Shown piece after piece: positions 7,346-17,508 of a stretch of DNA of 38,775 nucleotides. Position 1 is the first letter of the stretch. Every line of letters begins with the position of its first letter. Origin of the DNA: Burkholderiales bacterium Ga0077543 (GTDB lineage Bacteria; Pseudomonadota; Gammaproteobacteria; Burkholderiales; Burkholderiaceae_C); contig LNET01000024.1 in assembly GCA_001464055.1 (NCBI GenBank), positions 1 through 38,775 of the forward strand, read 5' to 3'. The position numbers were made by a program, and so were the translations under genes. A model generated the notes under the pieces. The model saw nothing but the letters and a program-made list of their open reading frames with translations. It did no database searches and was not told where the DNA came from.

Positions 7346-10300
7346 TCAGGCCCGTTCACCCGCAGCCCAGGCTTCGAACAGGGCGTCGCGGCTGCGCAGT
7401 CCCGGCGTGGGCAAGGCGTGGTTGACGAGGTAGTTCGCGCCCTGGTGGCGGTTGTCCCACATGGCCTGGTGGGCCGTGGGCAGGTCTTGCCAGGGCACGA
7501 CGGTGGGCTCGGTGACGTCCAGCAGGCCGGCCGAGACCATGTCGTTCATGCGCGTCACTTCGAAGGCGTTGCACAGGTGGGTGCCCAATATGCTGGCCGT
7601 GGGCATGAGGATGCGGCGCTGCCGCGTCCAGACCTGCGGCGCATAGAACGCATAGCGGCGACCGGCCATCTCTTCGCAATAGACGACGCGGCCGGTGAAG
7701 GGCTTGACCAGGGCGGTGCTGACACCCAGCGCGTCGTGACCGGCGCGTTCCAGGATCAGGTCGGGCGCGCCGCGCGGGTTGTCCGGGCTGCGCAGCAGCG
7801 CGCCCACGGCCGCGCCAAAGGGCTTGAGCGTGCGGTCCTGGAAGTCGCGCACGCCATGGCGGAAGCTTTCGATGTCGCGCTTGGCATCGGCCAGCCGCGG
7901 CATGGTGCGCGGCCAGTCGAAGGCCTGGCCCTGGCGGCGGCGGATGTCTTCGAGCGAGATGACACCGGCCACCGCGTCCTCGAAGCCCAGGGACTGCACG
8001 AACTCGCGCTGGGCGTCGGTGGCGGTGGCCACCACCGCACGGGCCCCGATGGCGCGCACGGCCTCGACCATCTCCAGCCCGGTGGCGTCGAGCAGGGCGT
8101 TGCCGTCGACACCGTAGTACAACAGCACCGCCTCGCCGGCACGGGCGCCGCAGCGCTGCAGCATGGTTTCCGGCGCGGCACTGCCGGGCTTGCCGACGAA
8201 GGTGAGGTGGTAGCCCGACGAAGCGCCGTAGAACGCCAGCGTGCCGCCTTCGCCCAGCAGCTGGAAGCTGCGCGGGAAGGCGGTTTCGCCGGCGTGCGAG
8301 ACGGCATAGTCGGCCAGCCGGCCGCCGTTCTGGCGCCGGTACTCGTCGAGCAGAGGCGCGCCAGCGGCTTCCCAGGCCGCCGGGGCGTCCTCGGGCACCG
8401 GCGTGTACAGGCCGGCGAAGCGTGCGTCGGTGCGGTCGAGAGCGCCCTGGGCGCCCTGGGTCTTCACGAACTCGGCGCGCGCCGGGCTCGAAACACCGCC
8501 GGTGACCGCCAGGCCTGCGCGCATGGCACTCTTCAGCGCCTCGAGCCCGGTGCCGGTGGCCGCGCCTTCGACGAACAGCGACTTGCCGGGGGCGATGCGC
8601 AGGGTCGTGAACAGCGCGCGCACGATCGTGCCCAGGTTCAGGATGTAGGACCCGGCCTGCTCCAGCGTCAGGTCGGGCGGCAGCGGGTGCAGCTGCGGCG
8701 CCTGCGTCACCAGGAACTGGGCGTGGCTGCCGGTGCGGGTTTCGTAGCCCTGGATCGAGAAGCCCACGTACATGGGGTCGCGCGCGGCCAGCGGGCTGAG
8801 CAGGTCGGTCTGGCCCGAATACACCGCGACCAGATCGCCAACCTTGAGCCGGCCCTCGCGCTTGGCCTCGCTGCCCAGCGCCGCCACCAGGGCGACGCCG
8901 CCGGAACCGGTGACCTGCACGTCTTCCTCGTGGTTGTCGAAAGGCGAGACGGGAATGCCCGTGAGCGCCCAGATGTCGTTGAAGTTCACTTCCGAGGCCA
9001 ACATGTAGACCAAGGCCTCGTTCGGCAGCGGCGGCTCCACCGGCACGATGAGCTCGACCTCGCTCTTCTTCGGTTCGCCGAAACGCGGTTCGCCGGTGGC
9101 CGGGTCGCGCGGCACGCCGAAGCCGTATTGCCAGGCCGGCAGCGGCGTGATGCCCGGGTAGAACGGCGAACCCCGCGGCAACAGCCTGCCGTCGGCCAAC
9201 TGCTCCTCGATCCAGCCGCCCTGCTCTTCGACCACGCGCACCGTGCCGCGCCGGGTGGGCAGCGCCGGGCTCTTCTTCTGCATGAACTGCTCGATGCCGG
9301 TCTTGCCACCTTCGGGGTCGACCACGGCCTGTGCGAACAGCTCGGCCTCGATCGCCAGGCCGGCGTCCAGACCTTGCGTCCAGCCGGTGCGGATGGCCTC
9401 GAGCGCGCGATCACGCGCGCCGGCGCGGCCGGCCCACTCCAGCTGCGCGTGCACCTGCTGCAGGTGCGCGTCGGCGAGCACGGCATCGAGTACCGGCGGT
9501 CCGGGCTGCGACCACTCTTCCAGCATCTCCTGCCGCTCGCGCAGCGCCCGTCCCAGGGTGCTGCCTTCGCGGTCGAGCAGGTAGTCGCGAATGCGCGCAT
9601 GGGCGGCCGACAGCACGTCGCTCGAAGCGCCGGCGAGTTCGTCGACCACGCCCACGACCAGCGCTTCGTCGCCGCTGATGTTGCGCCCGCCCAGGATCAT
9701 GTCGAGGGCATCGCGCAGGCCTTCCGCCCCGCGGCGCGAGGCCAGCAGCCGGGGCAGCCTTTGCGTGCCGCCGTAACCCGGCAGCAGGCGCAGGCGAATC
9801 TCGGGCTGGCCGAAGCGCGAGGTCGGCTCGGCGATGCGCCAGTGGCAGGCCAGCGCGAATTCCATGCCGCCACCCAGCGCCACGCCCTGGATGGCCGCGA
9901 TGCAGGGCTTGTTCATTCGTTCGATCTTGCGGAAGGCCAGGTGGGCGTTGTTGGGCAGCGCGCGGGCCTCATCGATGTTGCGGATGTCTTCCAGCAGCTG
10001 CCGGATGTCGGCACCGGCCACGAAGCTGGCCGTGCCCTGGCCGGTGAATACCACGGCGGCCACGTCGTCGCGCCGCGACAGGTGTTCGACGACGACGGTC
10101 AGCTCGTCCAGCGCACGCTCGTTCAGCGCGTTGACGGGCGGGTTGGTCACGGTCACGGTGGCCACCCGGTGCGTGCCCACGCTGTTGAACTGAACCGTGA
10201 AGTAGCGATAGCGCTCGAACATCTGCTGCTCGTCGGCCAGCTGCTGCTTGCGCTTCCAGTCGCCGATGACGCGCCGCAGCTCGTCGATCGATTCGGGATT

Positions 10301-12850
10301 CTTCAGCGTCGACGCATCGCCGACCTCGGAGTCCTCCACCAGCGCCCGCACCATGCGCCGCATGTACTTGCCGCTGCGCGTCTCCGGGAACTGGCTGACT
10401 TCGATGAAGTCGCTGGGCACGGCCACCGCGCCTTTTTCCGAACGCACCAGTTCGCTCAGCCTGCGCCGGTCGTCCTGGGTGATCTTGCGGCCGGCGGTGG
10501 GCTTGACGAAGGCCAGTGGCGTGAGGCCCTTTTCGCGGTGCGGTGCGCCGACCACGATGACGTTGCCCACGGGGCTGTCGGGGTCCAGCGACTTGTGGCG
10601 CAGGATGGCGCCTTCGATTTCCTCGGTGCCCATGCGGTGGCCGCTGACGTTGATGACGTCGTCGCTGCGGCCGTGCAGGCTGAAGCTGCCGTCGCCGTAG
10701 CGCACCGCGAAGTCGCCCTGGGTGTAGGCCCAGGTGCCGCGCCAGCGCGCCCAGTAGGTGCTGTGCCAGCGCTGGCCGTCGCCCTTCCAGCCGTTCTGCA
10801 CGCGGCCGTCGGCAACAACGAAGTTCTCGGCGTCGCCCCACACCGTGCGCGCCAGATAGGGGTAAGGCGCGGCGATGATGATTTCGCCTTTCTCGCCTTC
10901 CTCGGCCGGGCGCCAGGCCACGCCGCCAGCGGCCCGGGTGCGGCCGAAAGGCGTCACGGCTTCGGCCGGCGCGCCGGCGTCCTCGATCCACACGTCGCCG
11001 TGGATCCAGGGCAGCGGGTAGGTGTGGGCGTCGGCCCGCAGCGGGAAGTCGGCGTTGCCGTAGAAGTGCGTCCAGACCATGCCGCCGTGTTCGGTGGCCC
11101 AGTAGCTGTTGATGTACTGCGGCGTCATCAGGTCCATGCCGAACTGCTGCACCGCCGGGCTGGTGGGTTCGGCGCAGAAGGTGGCCACGCGCAGCGTGCG
11201 CAGGTCGTACTGCTGCACGTCGCGCGCGTTCTGCGCGTCGGCCATGATCGTCTTCAGGAAGGTGACGCCGGCCTTGAAGATGCGCACCTGGTAGCGTTCG
11301 ATCATCGAGGCATAACGCCCGGCATGCGGGAAGGTGGGTGCGCCTTCGCCCAGCACGCCGGTGCAGCGCGTGGTCATGGTGGCGCTGAGCATGTAGCTCT
11401 GGCCGGTGATCCAGCCGGGGTCGGCCACGACATAGACCACGTCGCCCGGGCGGGCGTCGAAGGCCACCGACATGGTGTAGGCCACGCCCGCGGTGTAGCC
11501 GCCGTGCACGTGCACCACGCCCTTGGGCTTGCCGGTGGAGCCCGAGGTATAGATGAAGAAGAGCGGGAATTCCGCGTCCAGCGGCACCGGCGGTGCGGCC
11601 GACCAGATGGCACGCACGAAGTCGGCGTCGGGCAGGGCCAGCAGTGCGGCTTCGCTGTCGACGGCGAAGCCGGCAGCACGTGCGGCGGACAACAGTTCTG
11701 CCGTGGCAGCGTCGGTCAGCTCGTGGCTCCAGCGGTCGCGCTCTGCGCGCCACACCAGGTCGGCCTGTGCCGTGTGGCGCACCACCACCACGGCCTGAAC
11801 ACGCTGCGGCGTGGCCACCAGGGCCTCGGCCACGGCGGTGCGCACGCGCGAGGCCTGGGCCGCGTTCAGCCGCCCGTTGCGGCCCAGTTCGCCCAGCGCG
11901 CGGCCGACGCCGCGCATGGCGTCGCTGCGCTGTACCGTCACTTCGCCGGCCAGGGTTTCGGTCACCGTGGCCAGCACCTGCTGCACGTCGGCGTCGTCCA
12001 GGCCCAGCTGGCCCAGGCGCGGCGCGATGACCGCACGCACCGTGCTCACCGGCACGTAATCGTCCAGCGCCGGATCGGTGTAGGCGGTCTTGAACGGCAC
12101 GATCTGCGCGTTGCGGTAGCCGCCGTCGGCCGTGATGACCACGCGCGCGCCGGCGTCGTGGATGCGGTCGGACAGAGTCTTGTCGGAGAAGCCGCCGAAC
12201 ACCGGGGTGTAGACCACGCCCAGGCGCTTGGCGGCTTCGGTCCAGTACAGCTGGGCGGGGATGTTCGGCAGGTTCAGCGCGATGCGGTCACCGGCCTTCA
12301 GGCCCAGGGCCTGCAAGGCCAGAGCGCATTTCGCGGTTTCCAGCAGCAGCAGCTTGCGGCTGATGGCGTGCGCGTCCACAGGCGCGCCGCGTCCGCCGTC
12401 CTGCGACATGTCCCAGCGGTCGCCTTCGAAGAAGAAGGCGGTTTCGGCGCCGAAGCCGGCCAGCACATGGCGGTCGACCTCGTTGAAACAGGCATTGGTG
12501 CAGCCGCCGGAGAACCATTTCCAGTGCGGCGGGTCGCTGTCGTCGAAGGCGCGGTCCCAGGGTTCGAAGCCGGCGCCCAGGTCGGCGACCACGGCGGCGC
12601 CGCTGCGTGCGTCCCAGCCGGTCCAGCGCTGGCGGGCGTCGTCGTAGCTCAGCCAGGCCCCGTGCTGGCCTTGCGAGGCCACGAACCAGTGGATCTGCCG
12701 CCGCGCGATGGCGCCGTGGAACGCACCCGGGTCGGCCAGTGCGGCGGCGCGCTGCTGCTCCCACTCGGCCCGGCTGCGGATGGGATTGTTGTGGGCCTGG
12801 GGCACGGCGGCGGCGGCAGGGGCAGAAGCAGTGGCGGTCATGGCGTTCAT
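7346..12850 (-). CDS. pcs: Propionyl-CoA synthase, trifunctional
   Basis: An 1,834-residue three-domain fusion that converts 3-hydroxypropionate, CoA, ATP and NADPH to propionyl-CoA. Residues 1-870 are an acyl-CoA synthetase: TSGSTGKPKG at 435-444, YWATEHGG near 583-590, and the adenylate-forming lysine K828 in TRSGKYMRR. Residues about 880-1170 are a crotonase-type 3-hydroxypropionyl-CoA dehydratase with both catalytic glutamates, E997 (GGGMEF) and E1017 (GQPEIRL), 20 residues apart as in classical enoyl-CoA hydratase. Residues about 1,230-1,834 are a medium-chain-reductase-type acryloyl-CoA reductase with a GAATGTG nucleotide loop near 1429-1435. Length and domain order equal the Chloroflexus enzyme. 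The start ATG overlaps the mch stop (ATGA), which implies translational coupling. The fusion is known to keep reactive acryloyl-CoA enclosed. Confidence 0.96.
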   Translation of the reverse strand: MNAMTATASAPAAAAVPQAHNNPIRSRAEWEQQRAAALADPGAFHGAIARRQIHWFVASQGQHGAWLSYDDARQRWTGWDARSGAAVVADLGAGFEPWDRAFDDSDPPHWKWFSGGCTNACFNEVDRHVLAGFGAETAFFFEGDRWDMSQDGGRGAPVDAHAISRKLLLLETAKCALALQALGLKAGDRIALNLPNIPAQLYWTEAAKRLGVVYTPVFGGFSDKTLSDRIHDAGARVVITADGGYRNAQIVPFKTAYTDPALDDYVPVSTVRAVIAPRLGQLGLDDADVQQVLATVTETLAGEVTVQRSDAMRGVGRALGELGRNGRLNAAQASRVRTAVAEALVATPQRVQAVVVVRHTAQADLVWRAERDRWSHELTDAATAELLSAARAAGFAVDSEAALLALPDADFVRAIWSAAPPVPLDAEFPLFFIYTSGSTGKPKGVVHVHGGYTAGVAYTMSVAFDARPGDVVYVVADPGWITGQSYMLSATMTTRCTGVLGEGAPTFPHAGRYASMIERYQVRIFKAGVTFLKTIMADAQNARDVQQYDLRTLRVATFCAEPTSPAVQQFGMDLMTPQYINSYWATEHGGMVWTHFYGNADFPLRADAHTYPLPWIHGDVWIEDAGAPAEAVTPFGRTRAAGGVAWRPAEEGEKGEIIIAAPYPYLARTVWGDAENFVVADGRVQNGWKGDGQRWHSTYWARWRGTWAYTQGDFAVRYGDGSFSLHGRSDDVINVSGHRMGTEEIEGAILRHKSLDPDSPVGNVIVVGAPHREKGLTPLAFVKPTAGRKITQDDRRRLSELVRSEKGAVAVPSDFIEVSQFPETRSGKYMRRMVRALVEDSEVGDASTLKNPESIDELRRVIGDWKRKQQLADEQQMFERYRYFTVQFNSVGTHRVATVTVTNPPVNALNERALDELTVVVEHLSRRDDVAAVVFTGQGTASFVAGADIRQLLEDIRNIDEARALPNNAHLAFRKIERMNKPCIAAIQGVALGGGMEFALACHWRIAEPTSRFGQPEIRLRLLPGYGGTQRLPRLLASRRGAEGLRDALDMILGGRNISGDEALVVGVVDELAGASSDVLSAAHARIRDYLLDREGSTLGRALRERQEMLEEWSQPGPPVLDAVLADAHLQQVHAQLEWAGRAGARDRALEAIRTGWTQGLDAGLAIEAELFAQAVVDPEGGKTGIEQFMQKKSPALPTRRGTVRVVEEQGGWIEEQLADGRLLPRGSPFYPGITPLPAWQYGFGVPRDPATGEPRFGEPKKSEVELIVPVEPPLPNEALVYMLASEVNFNDIWALTGIPVSPFDNHEEDVQVTGSGGVALVAALGSEAKREGRLKVGDLVAVYSGQTDLLSPLAARDPMYVGFSIQGYETRTGSHAQFLVTQAPQLHPLPPDLTLEQAGSYILNLGTIVRALFTTLRIAPGKSLFVEGAATGTGLEALKSAMRAGLAVTGGVSSPARAEFVKTQGAQGALDRTDARFAGLYTPVPEDAPAAWEAAGAPLLDEYRRQNGGRLADYAVSHAGETAFPRSFQLLGEGGTLAFYGASSGYHLTFVGKPGSAAPETMLQRCGARAGEAVLLYYGVDGNALLDATGLEMVEAVRAIGARAVVATATDAQREFVQSLGFEDAVAGVISLEDIRRRQGQAFDWPRTMPRLADAKRDIESFRHGVRDFQDRTLKPFGAAVGALLRSPDNPRGAPDLILERAGHDALGVSTALVKPFTGRVVYCEEMAGRRYAFYAPQVWTRQRRILMPTASILGTHLCNAFEVTRMNDMVSAGLLDVTEPTVVPWQDLPTAHQAMWDNRHQGANYLVNHALPTPGLRSRDALFEAWAAGERA

Positions 12851-13905
12851 GCGCGGCGGGGCATCAAAAGTGAGTAGTCGATGTCGAGCACCACCGCGGG
12901 GTCGGCGGGGGCGGTGCTGTCGTGGCCCGGAAAGTCATGGGCCGCGCGGTCCTTGGTGGCCACGGTGCGGATGCGCAGCGCTGCAATGTCGCTGCGCCCC
13001 GGCAAGCTGTCCTTGGCCAGCACCTCGGACCAGGCATACAGCGTGTCGCCGGCAAAACTGGGCGCCACGTGCTTGCCTCCGTGGATGGCGGCGATGCCCA
13101 GGCCGTTGGCCAGGCCGTTGTACGACAGTGCGCGCGCGATGCTGATGACGTGGCCGCCGTAGACGATGCGCTTGCCGAAGCGACCTTCGCGTTCCACGTG
13201 CTGGTTGAAGTGGACCTTGGCCGTGTTCTGGTACAGGCGCGTGGCCAGCATGTGTTCGGCTTCCTCGATGGTGGTGCCGTCGATGTGGTCGATGCGTTCG
13301 CCCACCGCGTAGTCGTCCCAGAGGAATTCGCTGCCGGCGCGGGCGGTGTCGTAACCGGCCGGGCCCACCACGAAGGGGCAATGCAGGTCGGCCACCGGCA
13401 CGCTGGGCGGCAGCTCCGGCACCACGGCTTCAGGGTTCGGGGCTTCGGGGTCGCGCTTGCGCACCATCACCCAGCGCATGTAGTCGAGCACGGTCTGCCC
13501 ATGCTGGTTGACGCCCGTGGACTGCACGTAGACGACGCCGGTCTTGCCGTCGCGGTTGGCCTTCAGGCCGATGACGCGGCTGTCGCTGACCAGGGTGTCG
13601 CCAGGGAAAAGCGGTACGCCGAAACGGCAGCCGGCATAGCCCAGGTTGGCCACGGCGTTCAGGGACACGTCGGCCACGGTGCGGCCGAACACCAGGTGGA
13701 AAGCCAGCATCGAATCGAGCGGCGCGCCGGGCAGGCCCAGGCTGCGGGCGAAAGGGTCGGAAGAGTTGACGGCGAAGCGGCCACCGAACAGGGCCGTGTA
13801 GGCCGCGACGTCGCCCACCGTGACGGTGCGCGGCGGCGCATGCACGATGGCCTGGCCGAGGCGGAAGTCCTCGAAGAAGTTGCCGGCGCGGGTCTTGGTG
13901 GCCAT
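12847..13905 (-). CDS. mch: Mesaconyl-C1-CoA hydratase (beta-methylmalyl-CoA dehydratase)
   Basis: A 352-residue double-hotdog MaoC-type protein. The enzyme interconverts beta-methylmalyl-CoA and mesaconyl-C1-CoA (2-methylfumaryl-CoA). Recognised from the opening GNFFEDFRLGQ, then SLNAVANLGYAG, KTGVVYVQS and VLDYMRWVMVRKRD in the first half, and TRLYQNTAKVHFN, RIVYGGHVISIAR, LRIRTVATKD and the end LLMPRR in the second. These agree along the whole length with the Chloroflexus and Rhodobacter enzymes as I know them. I chose ATG 13905, with a GAAGG-type site upstream, over an in-frame TTG at 13920 that would overlap the mcl stop. It lies 11 bases after mcl, and its own stop overlaps the pcs start by four bases. 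In Chloroflexus mch, mcl and mct are also neighbours. Confidence 0.94.
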   Translation of the reverse strand: MATKTRAGNFFEDFRLGQAIVHAPPRTVTVGDVAAYTALFGGRFAVNSSDPFARSLGLPGAPLDSMLAFHLVFGRTVADVSLNAVANLGYAGCRFGVPLFPGDTLVSDSRVIGLKANRDGKTGVVYVQSTGVNQHGQTVLDYMRWVMVRKRDPEAPNPEAVVPELPPSVPVADLHCPFVVGPAGYDTARAGSEFLWDDYAVGERIDHIDGTTIEEAEHMLATRLYQNTAKVHFNQHVEREGRFGKRIVYGGHVISIARALSYNGLANGLGIAAIHGGKHVAPSFAGDTLYAWSEVLAKDSLPGRSDIAALRIRTVATKDRAAHDFPGHDSTAPADPAVVLDIDYSLLMPRRA

Positions 13906-13916
13906 TTGCTGCGCCT

Positions 13917-14972
13917 TCAAAGACCGTAGGCCGCTGCCAGGTCGGCGTCCTTGCGCGCCAAGAGGCGCGCCAGGTCGACCATCACCTTGGCCTGCTTCCA
14001 GGTGGCGTCGTCCTGCATCTTGCCGTCGATGGTGGCCACGCCCGTGCCGTCGGGCATGGCTTCGAGGATGCGCTTGGCGAACAGCACCTCGTGGACGGCG
14101 GGGCTGAAGACGCGGCGGGCAATGGCGATCTGGTTCGGCGCCAGCGACCAGGCGCCGCTGCAGCCCATGATGAAGGCGTTGCGGAACTGGGCTTCGCAGC
14201 CGGCTTCGTCCTTCAGGTCGCCGAAGGGGCCGTAGAACGCGCCGATGCCGCTGGCGGCACAGGCGTCGACCATGCGCGCCAGGGTGTAGTGCCAGAGGTC
14301 CTGCTGGGCGAAGGCGCGTGGGGTCTCTGAACCGGGCGCGTCAGCGGCCGGATCGGCCAGCACGCCGTAGAACGGGTGGCCGCCACCGACCCGGGTGGTC
14401 TTCATGCCGCGCGAGGCCGCCAGGTCGGCCGGACCCAGGCTCATGCCGTGCATGCGCGGGCTGGCACTGGCGATGAGTTCGACGTTGTTCACGCCCTGCG
14501 CGGTTTCGAGCAGCGCGTGGATCATGATGGGCTTGGTCACGCCGTGGCGGGCTTCCAGCAGCGCCAGGTACTGGTCGACGAAATGGATGTCCCAGGGGCC
14601 TTCGACCTTGGGAATCATCACCGCGTCGACGCGGTTGCCGACGGCCGCGACGATCTGCGCCAGGTCGTCGAGCAGCCAGGGGCTGTTCAGGCAGTTCACG
14701 CGCACCCAGACGGCGGTGTCACCCAGGTCGGTACTGCCGACGGCGTCGATGAAACCCTGGCGCGCCGCGTCCTTGGCGTCGATGGGAATCGCGTCTTCGA
14801 GGTTGCCGCAGAGCACGTCGACCTGGCGCGCGGTGTCGCCCAGGCGGGCGCGGATCTTCTCGATGTGGGGCGGGAAGAAGTGCACCACGCGTTCAGGCCG
14901 CACCGGCCTCTCGCGCCAGGGGGCGGGAGCGCCGATGGCCAAAGGCTTGTAGAAGTTGTTCGGCAGCTTCAA
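13917..14972 (-). CDS. mcl: Malyl-CoA / beta-methylmalyl-CoA / citramalyl-CoA lyase
   Basis: A 351-residue HpcH/HpaI-type aldolase. In the bi-cycle one enzyme cleaves (S)-malyl-CoA to acetyl-CoA and glyoxylate, condenses glyoxylate with propionyl-CoA to beta-methylmalyl-CoA, and cleaves (S)-citramalyl-CoA to acetyl-CoA and pyruvate. Signatures in order: [12 protein letters not shown] (5-16), [27 protein letters not shown] (53-63), [12 protein letters not shown] (119-130), [10 protein letters not shown] with Mg ligand E156, and [14 protein letters not shown] with Mg ligand D183. The 27-residue spacing of these acidic ligands is that of known Mcl enzymes. The start is taken as TTG 14972, because GGAG lies 8 bases upstream and the protein then begins where homologues do; the frame stays open much further upstream, but that part is antisense-type sequence inside mct. 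It follows mct by 23 bases. Confidence 0.94.
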   Translation of the reverse strand: MKLPNNFYKPLAIGAPAPWRERPVRPERVVHFFPPHIEKIRARLGDTARQVDVLCGNLEDAIPIDAKDAARQGFIDAVGSTDLGDTAVWVRVNCLNSPWLLDDLAQIVAAVGNRVDAVMIPKVEGPWDIHFVDQYLALLEARHGVTKPIMIHALLETAQGVNNVELIASASPRMHGMSLGPADLAASRGMKTTRVGGGHPFYGVLADPAADAPGSETPRAFAQQDLWHYTLARMVDACAASGIGAFYGPFGDLKDEAGCEAQFRNAFIMGCSGAWSLAPNQIAIARRVFSPAVHEVLFAKRILEAMPDGTGVATIDGKMQDDATWKQAKVMVDLARLLARKDADLAAAYGL

Positions 14973-14995
14973 GGGGGGGTCTCCGTGCGGTGTTG

Positions 14996-16240
14996 TCAGT
15001 GTTCCGGGCCGGCCACGATGCCGGCGTCGTGCAGGGCGCCCACTTCGTGCGCGGGCAGGCCCAGCAGGTCGAGCAGGATCTCGTCGGTGTGTTCGCCCAG
15101 GCGCGGCGCCGGCCGGGCCGGCAGGCGCGGGACCTGGCTGAATTCCAGCGGCGTGGCCGGCGCCAGGTAGCTGCCGATGCCGGGCTGGTCCAGCAGGCTG
15201 AACATCGGGTGGGCGGTGGACAGGTCGGGGTCCTGGGCCAGGGCCTGGGTGACCTGTCGGTAGGGGCCCCAGGTGACGCGGTGCGCCTCGAAGGCCACCC
15301 GCACTTCCTCCAGGCTGCGTTCGGCGAACCAGGGCTCGAACAAGGCCGACAGCGCCTCGCGGGCTTCGAAGCGGCGGCCTTCCAGCGAGAGGTCGACCTG
15401 AAGCTCGCGGCCCAGCGCGGCCACCTGGTCGGCCAGGCCGGTGGCGTTGAGCAGGCAGCGCCATTGCATGTCGGTCAGGCCCACCACCATCGCGCGTTCA
15501 CCGTCGCGGGTGAGGAAGTCGCGGCCGAAGGCACCGAAGAGGTGGTTGCCGTAACGCGGGCGGTCGACCCCTCCCAGCTGCGCTTCGGCAATCAGCCCCA
15601 GGTGGCCCAGCATGGCCAGGCCCACGTCCTTCAGCGCCAGCGTCACGAGCTGGCCCTGGGTGTGGCGGTCGCGGTGGCGCAGGGCGGCCAGCAGCGCAGT
15701 GGCGATCATCTGGCCGGCAATCGCGTCCCAGGCCGGGAAGACATGGTTGACGGGCTCCTGGCTGCCGCTGGGCCCGGTCAGCGCCGGGAAGCCCAGCTGC
15801 GGGTTGACGGTGTAGTCGACCTCGGAGCCACCGTCGCGCCGGCCCAGCAGGTTGACCATGATGAGGTCGGCGCGGTGGGCGCTGAGCTTGTCGTAGGCCA
15901 GCCAGCCGCGGGCCGGGAAGTTGGTGCTGAAGAGGCCCGCGTCGGCGCCGGGCGCGGTGATCAATGCCGTGAGCAATTCCTGCCCGCGCGGCTGGCGGAT
16001 GTCGACGGCGATCGATCGCTTGCCCTTGTTCAGGCCGGCCCAGAACAGCGAGCGGCCTTCGGCCGTGACCGGCCAGCGATGATGGTCGAGCCCACCGCCG
16101 ATGGGGTCGAAGCGGATGACGTCGGCGCCCAGCTGCGCCAGGCTCATGCCACCCAGCGGCGCGGCGACGAAGGCCGAGCCCTCGACGATGCGCAGGCCCT
16201 GCAGGATGCCGCCACCGGCCTGGGGCGAGAGCGTGCCCAT
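14996..16240 (-). CDS. mct: Mesaconyl-CoA C1-C4 CoA transferase (2-methylfumaryl-CoA isomerase)
   Basis: A 414-residue class III CoA transferase that moves CoA intramolecularly from the C1 to the C4 carboxyl of mesaconate, giving the substrate for Meh. It differs from the two Smt proteins next door and matches Chloroflexus Mct in marker segments: [21 protein letters not shown] (split as LRIVEGSAF and [12 protein letters not shown], 16-36), [51 protein letters not shown] beginning near 130, and the ending [11 protein letters not shown]172 in FPAWD occupies the position of the class III nucleophilic aspartate. ATG 16240 follows the smtB TGA directly, with no base between; an AAGG site lies inside the end of smtB. 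No defects are seen. Confidence 0.94.
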   Translation of the reverse strand: MGTLSPQAGGGILQGLRIVEGSAFVAAPLGGMSLAQLGADVIRFDPIGGGLDHHRWPVTAEGRSLFWAGLNKGKRSIAVDIRQPRGQELLTALITAPGADAGLFSTNFPARGWLAYDKLSAHRADLIMVNLLGRRDGGSEVDYTVNPQLGFPALTGPSGSQEPVNHVFPAWDAIAGQMIATALLAALRHRDRHTQGQLVTLALKDVGLAMLGHLGLIAEAQLGGVDRPRYGNHLFGAFGRDFLTRDGERAMVVGLTDMQWRCLLNATGLADQVAALGRELQVDLSLEGRRFEAREALSALFEPWFAERSLEEVRVAFEAHRVTWGPYRQVTQALAQDPDLSTAHPMFSLLDQPGIGSYLAPATPLEFSQVPRLPARPAPRLGEHTDEILLDLLGLPAHEVGALHDAGIVAGPEH

Positions 16241-17497
16241 TCAGACGGCCTTGCGATCGCGCAGCCGGGCGATCTGCGTGTCGTCGTAGCCCAGCACCTC
16301 GCGCAGGATCTCGTCGGTGTGCTCGCCCAGCTTGGGCCCGAGGCTGCGCACGGTGCCGGGCGTTTCCGACAGGCGCGGCACCGGCGAAGGCACGATGATG
16401 GTTTCACCGGTGTCGGGCGCGTCCATCGTCATCAGGTTGCGGCGGGCGTGGAACTGGCGGTCGCCGAAGATGTCGGCGATGTTGTTCAGCGGCCCGGCCG
16501 GGGTGTCGGTGGCATAGCACCGCTGCAGCACCTCTTCGCGCGTCATCGAGCCGCACCAGTCGCGCACGATCTCGTTGACGTCGTGCTTGTGCGCCAGGCG
16601 CATGGTCTGGGCGCCGTAGAAGTCGTCGGATGCCAGTTCGGCACGGCCCATCGCCCGGGCCAGGCGTTCGAACAGCAGGTCGGTGGCGCAGGAGATGGCC
16701 ACCCACTTGCCGTCCTTGGTGGCGAAGTGGCCGTGCGGCACCGCGAAGTCGTTGTGCGAAGAGCCCGCACGTTCACGCACGATGCCGAACATCGCGAACG
16801 CCGGCGCCAGTTCCTCGGTGCAGCGGAACACCGATTCGTACAGCGCCGCATCGACAAACTGGCCTTCGCCGGTGCGTTCCTTGTGGTGCAGCGCCATCAG
16901 CACGCCCAGGCAGCCGAAGAGGCCGGTCATGTAGTCGCCGAGCGTGGTCGAGCCCGGCGTCACGGGGGTGCCCTTGGGCATGCCCGCCAGGTAGGCGATG
17001 CCGCCCACCGCATGCGCCACCCGGGCGAACCCGGGGCGGTCCTTGTAGGGCCCGGTCTGGCCATAGCCGGTGACGCGCAGCATCACCAGGCCGGGGTTGA
17101 TGGCCTTCAGCACGTCCCAGCCCAGCCCCCATTTCTCGAGCGTGCCGGTGCGGAAGTTCTCGCACAGCACGTCGGTCTTGGCGATCAGCTGCTTGAAGAC
17201 TTCGGCACCTTCGGGCGTGCGCAGGTCGATCGTCATCGAGCGCTTGTTGCGCCCCTCGCTCAGCCAGGTGAGCGTGTCGCCGCGCTGCGAAGGCGTGCCG
17301 AAGCGGCGAAGCGCGTCGCCGCCGTCGGGATGCTCGAGCTTCAGCACGTCGGCGCCGAATTCGCCGAGCAGGGTGGCGCAGTACGGCGCGGCGATGACGG
17401 TGGCGATGTCGATCACGCGCAGCCCGTGCAGGGCCGGCTTGTCGCCCGGAGCGGCGAATGACGAGGAGGAGGTGGACGAACTGGCGGCTTGGCTCAT
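16241..17497 (-). CDS. smtB: Succinyl-CoA:(S)-malate CoA transferase, subunit B
   Basis: A 418-residue class III CoA transferase of the CaiB/BaiF fold. With SmtA it transfers CoA from succinyl-CoA to (S)-malate, giving malyl-CoA for cleavage by Mcl and regenerating succinate. The B-type assignment rests on [20 protein letters not shown] (29-48), [13 protein letters not shown], the block [19 protein letters not shown] followed by nucleophile D188 (168-188), and [17 protein letters not shown], all recalled from Chloroflexus SmtB. A serine-rich leader (residues 5-13) precedes the conserved core and is probably disordered. The start ATG 17497 has an AGGGA site that overlaps the smtA stop; smtA ends 11 bases upstream and mct follows directly. 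The A/B labels are likely but not proven. Confidence 0.9.
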   Translation of the reverse strand: MSQAASSSTSSSSFAAPGDKPALHGLRVIDIATVIAAPYCATLLGEFGADVLKLEHPDGGDALRRFGTPSQRGDTLTWLSEGRNKRSMTIDLRTPEGAEVFKQLIAKTDVLCENFRTGTLEKWGLGWDVLKAINPGLVMLRVTGYGQTGPYKDRPGFARVAHAVGGIAYLAGMPKGTPVTPGSTTLGDYMTGLFGCLGVLMALHHKERTGEGQFVDAALYESVFRCTEELAPAFAMFGIVRERAGSSHNDFAVPHGHFATKDGKWVAISCATDLLFERLARAMGRAELASDDFYGAQTMRLAHKHDVNEIVRDWCGSMTREEVLQRCYATDTPAGPLNNIADIFGDRQFHARRNLMTMDAPDTGETIIVPSPVPRLSETPGTVRSLGPKLGEHTDEILREVLGYDDTQIARLRDRKAV

Positions 17498-17508
17498 GGC
17501 GCTTCCCT

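Noticed and set aside
7418..12877. A plus-strand open frame of about 1,800 codons lying opposite pcs
   Set aside because: It is the antisense shadow of pcs. In very GC-rich genes with G/C at third positions the opposite frame seldom contains stops. Its translation is His/Ala/Gly/Gln-rich with no domain.
13917..15464. A 515-codon version of mcl with a long N-terminal extension
   Set aside because: The extra part overlaps mct out of frame, is Pro/Arg/Gly-rich and has no homology to lyases. TTG 14972 with a good GGAG site gives the normal length.
14990..17461. Long plus-strand frame opposite mct and smtB
   Set aside because: Antisense shadow; the class III CoA transferases on the other strand are full length with intact motifs.
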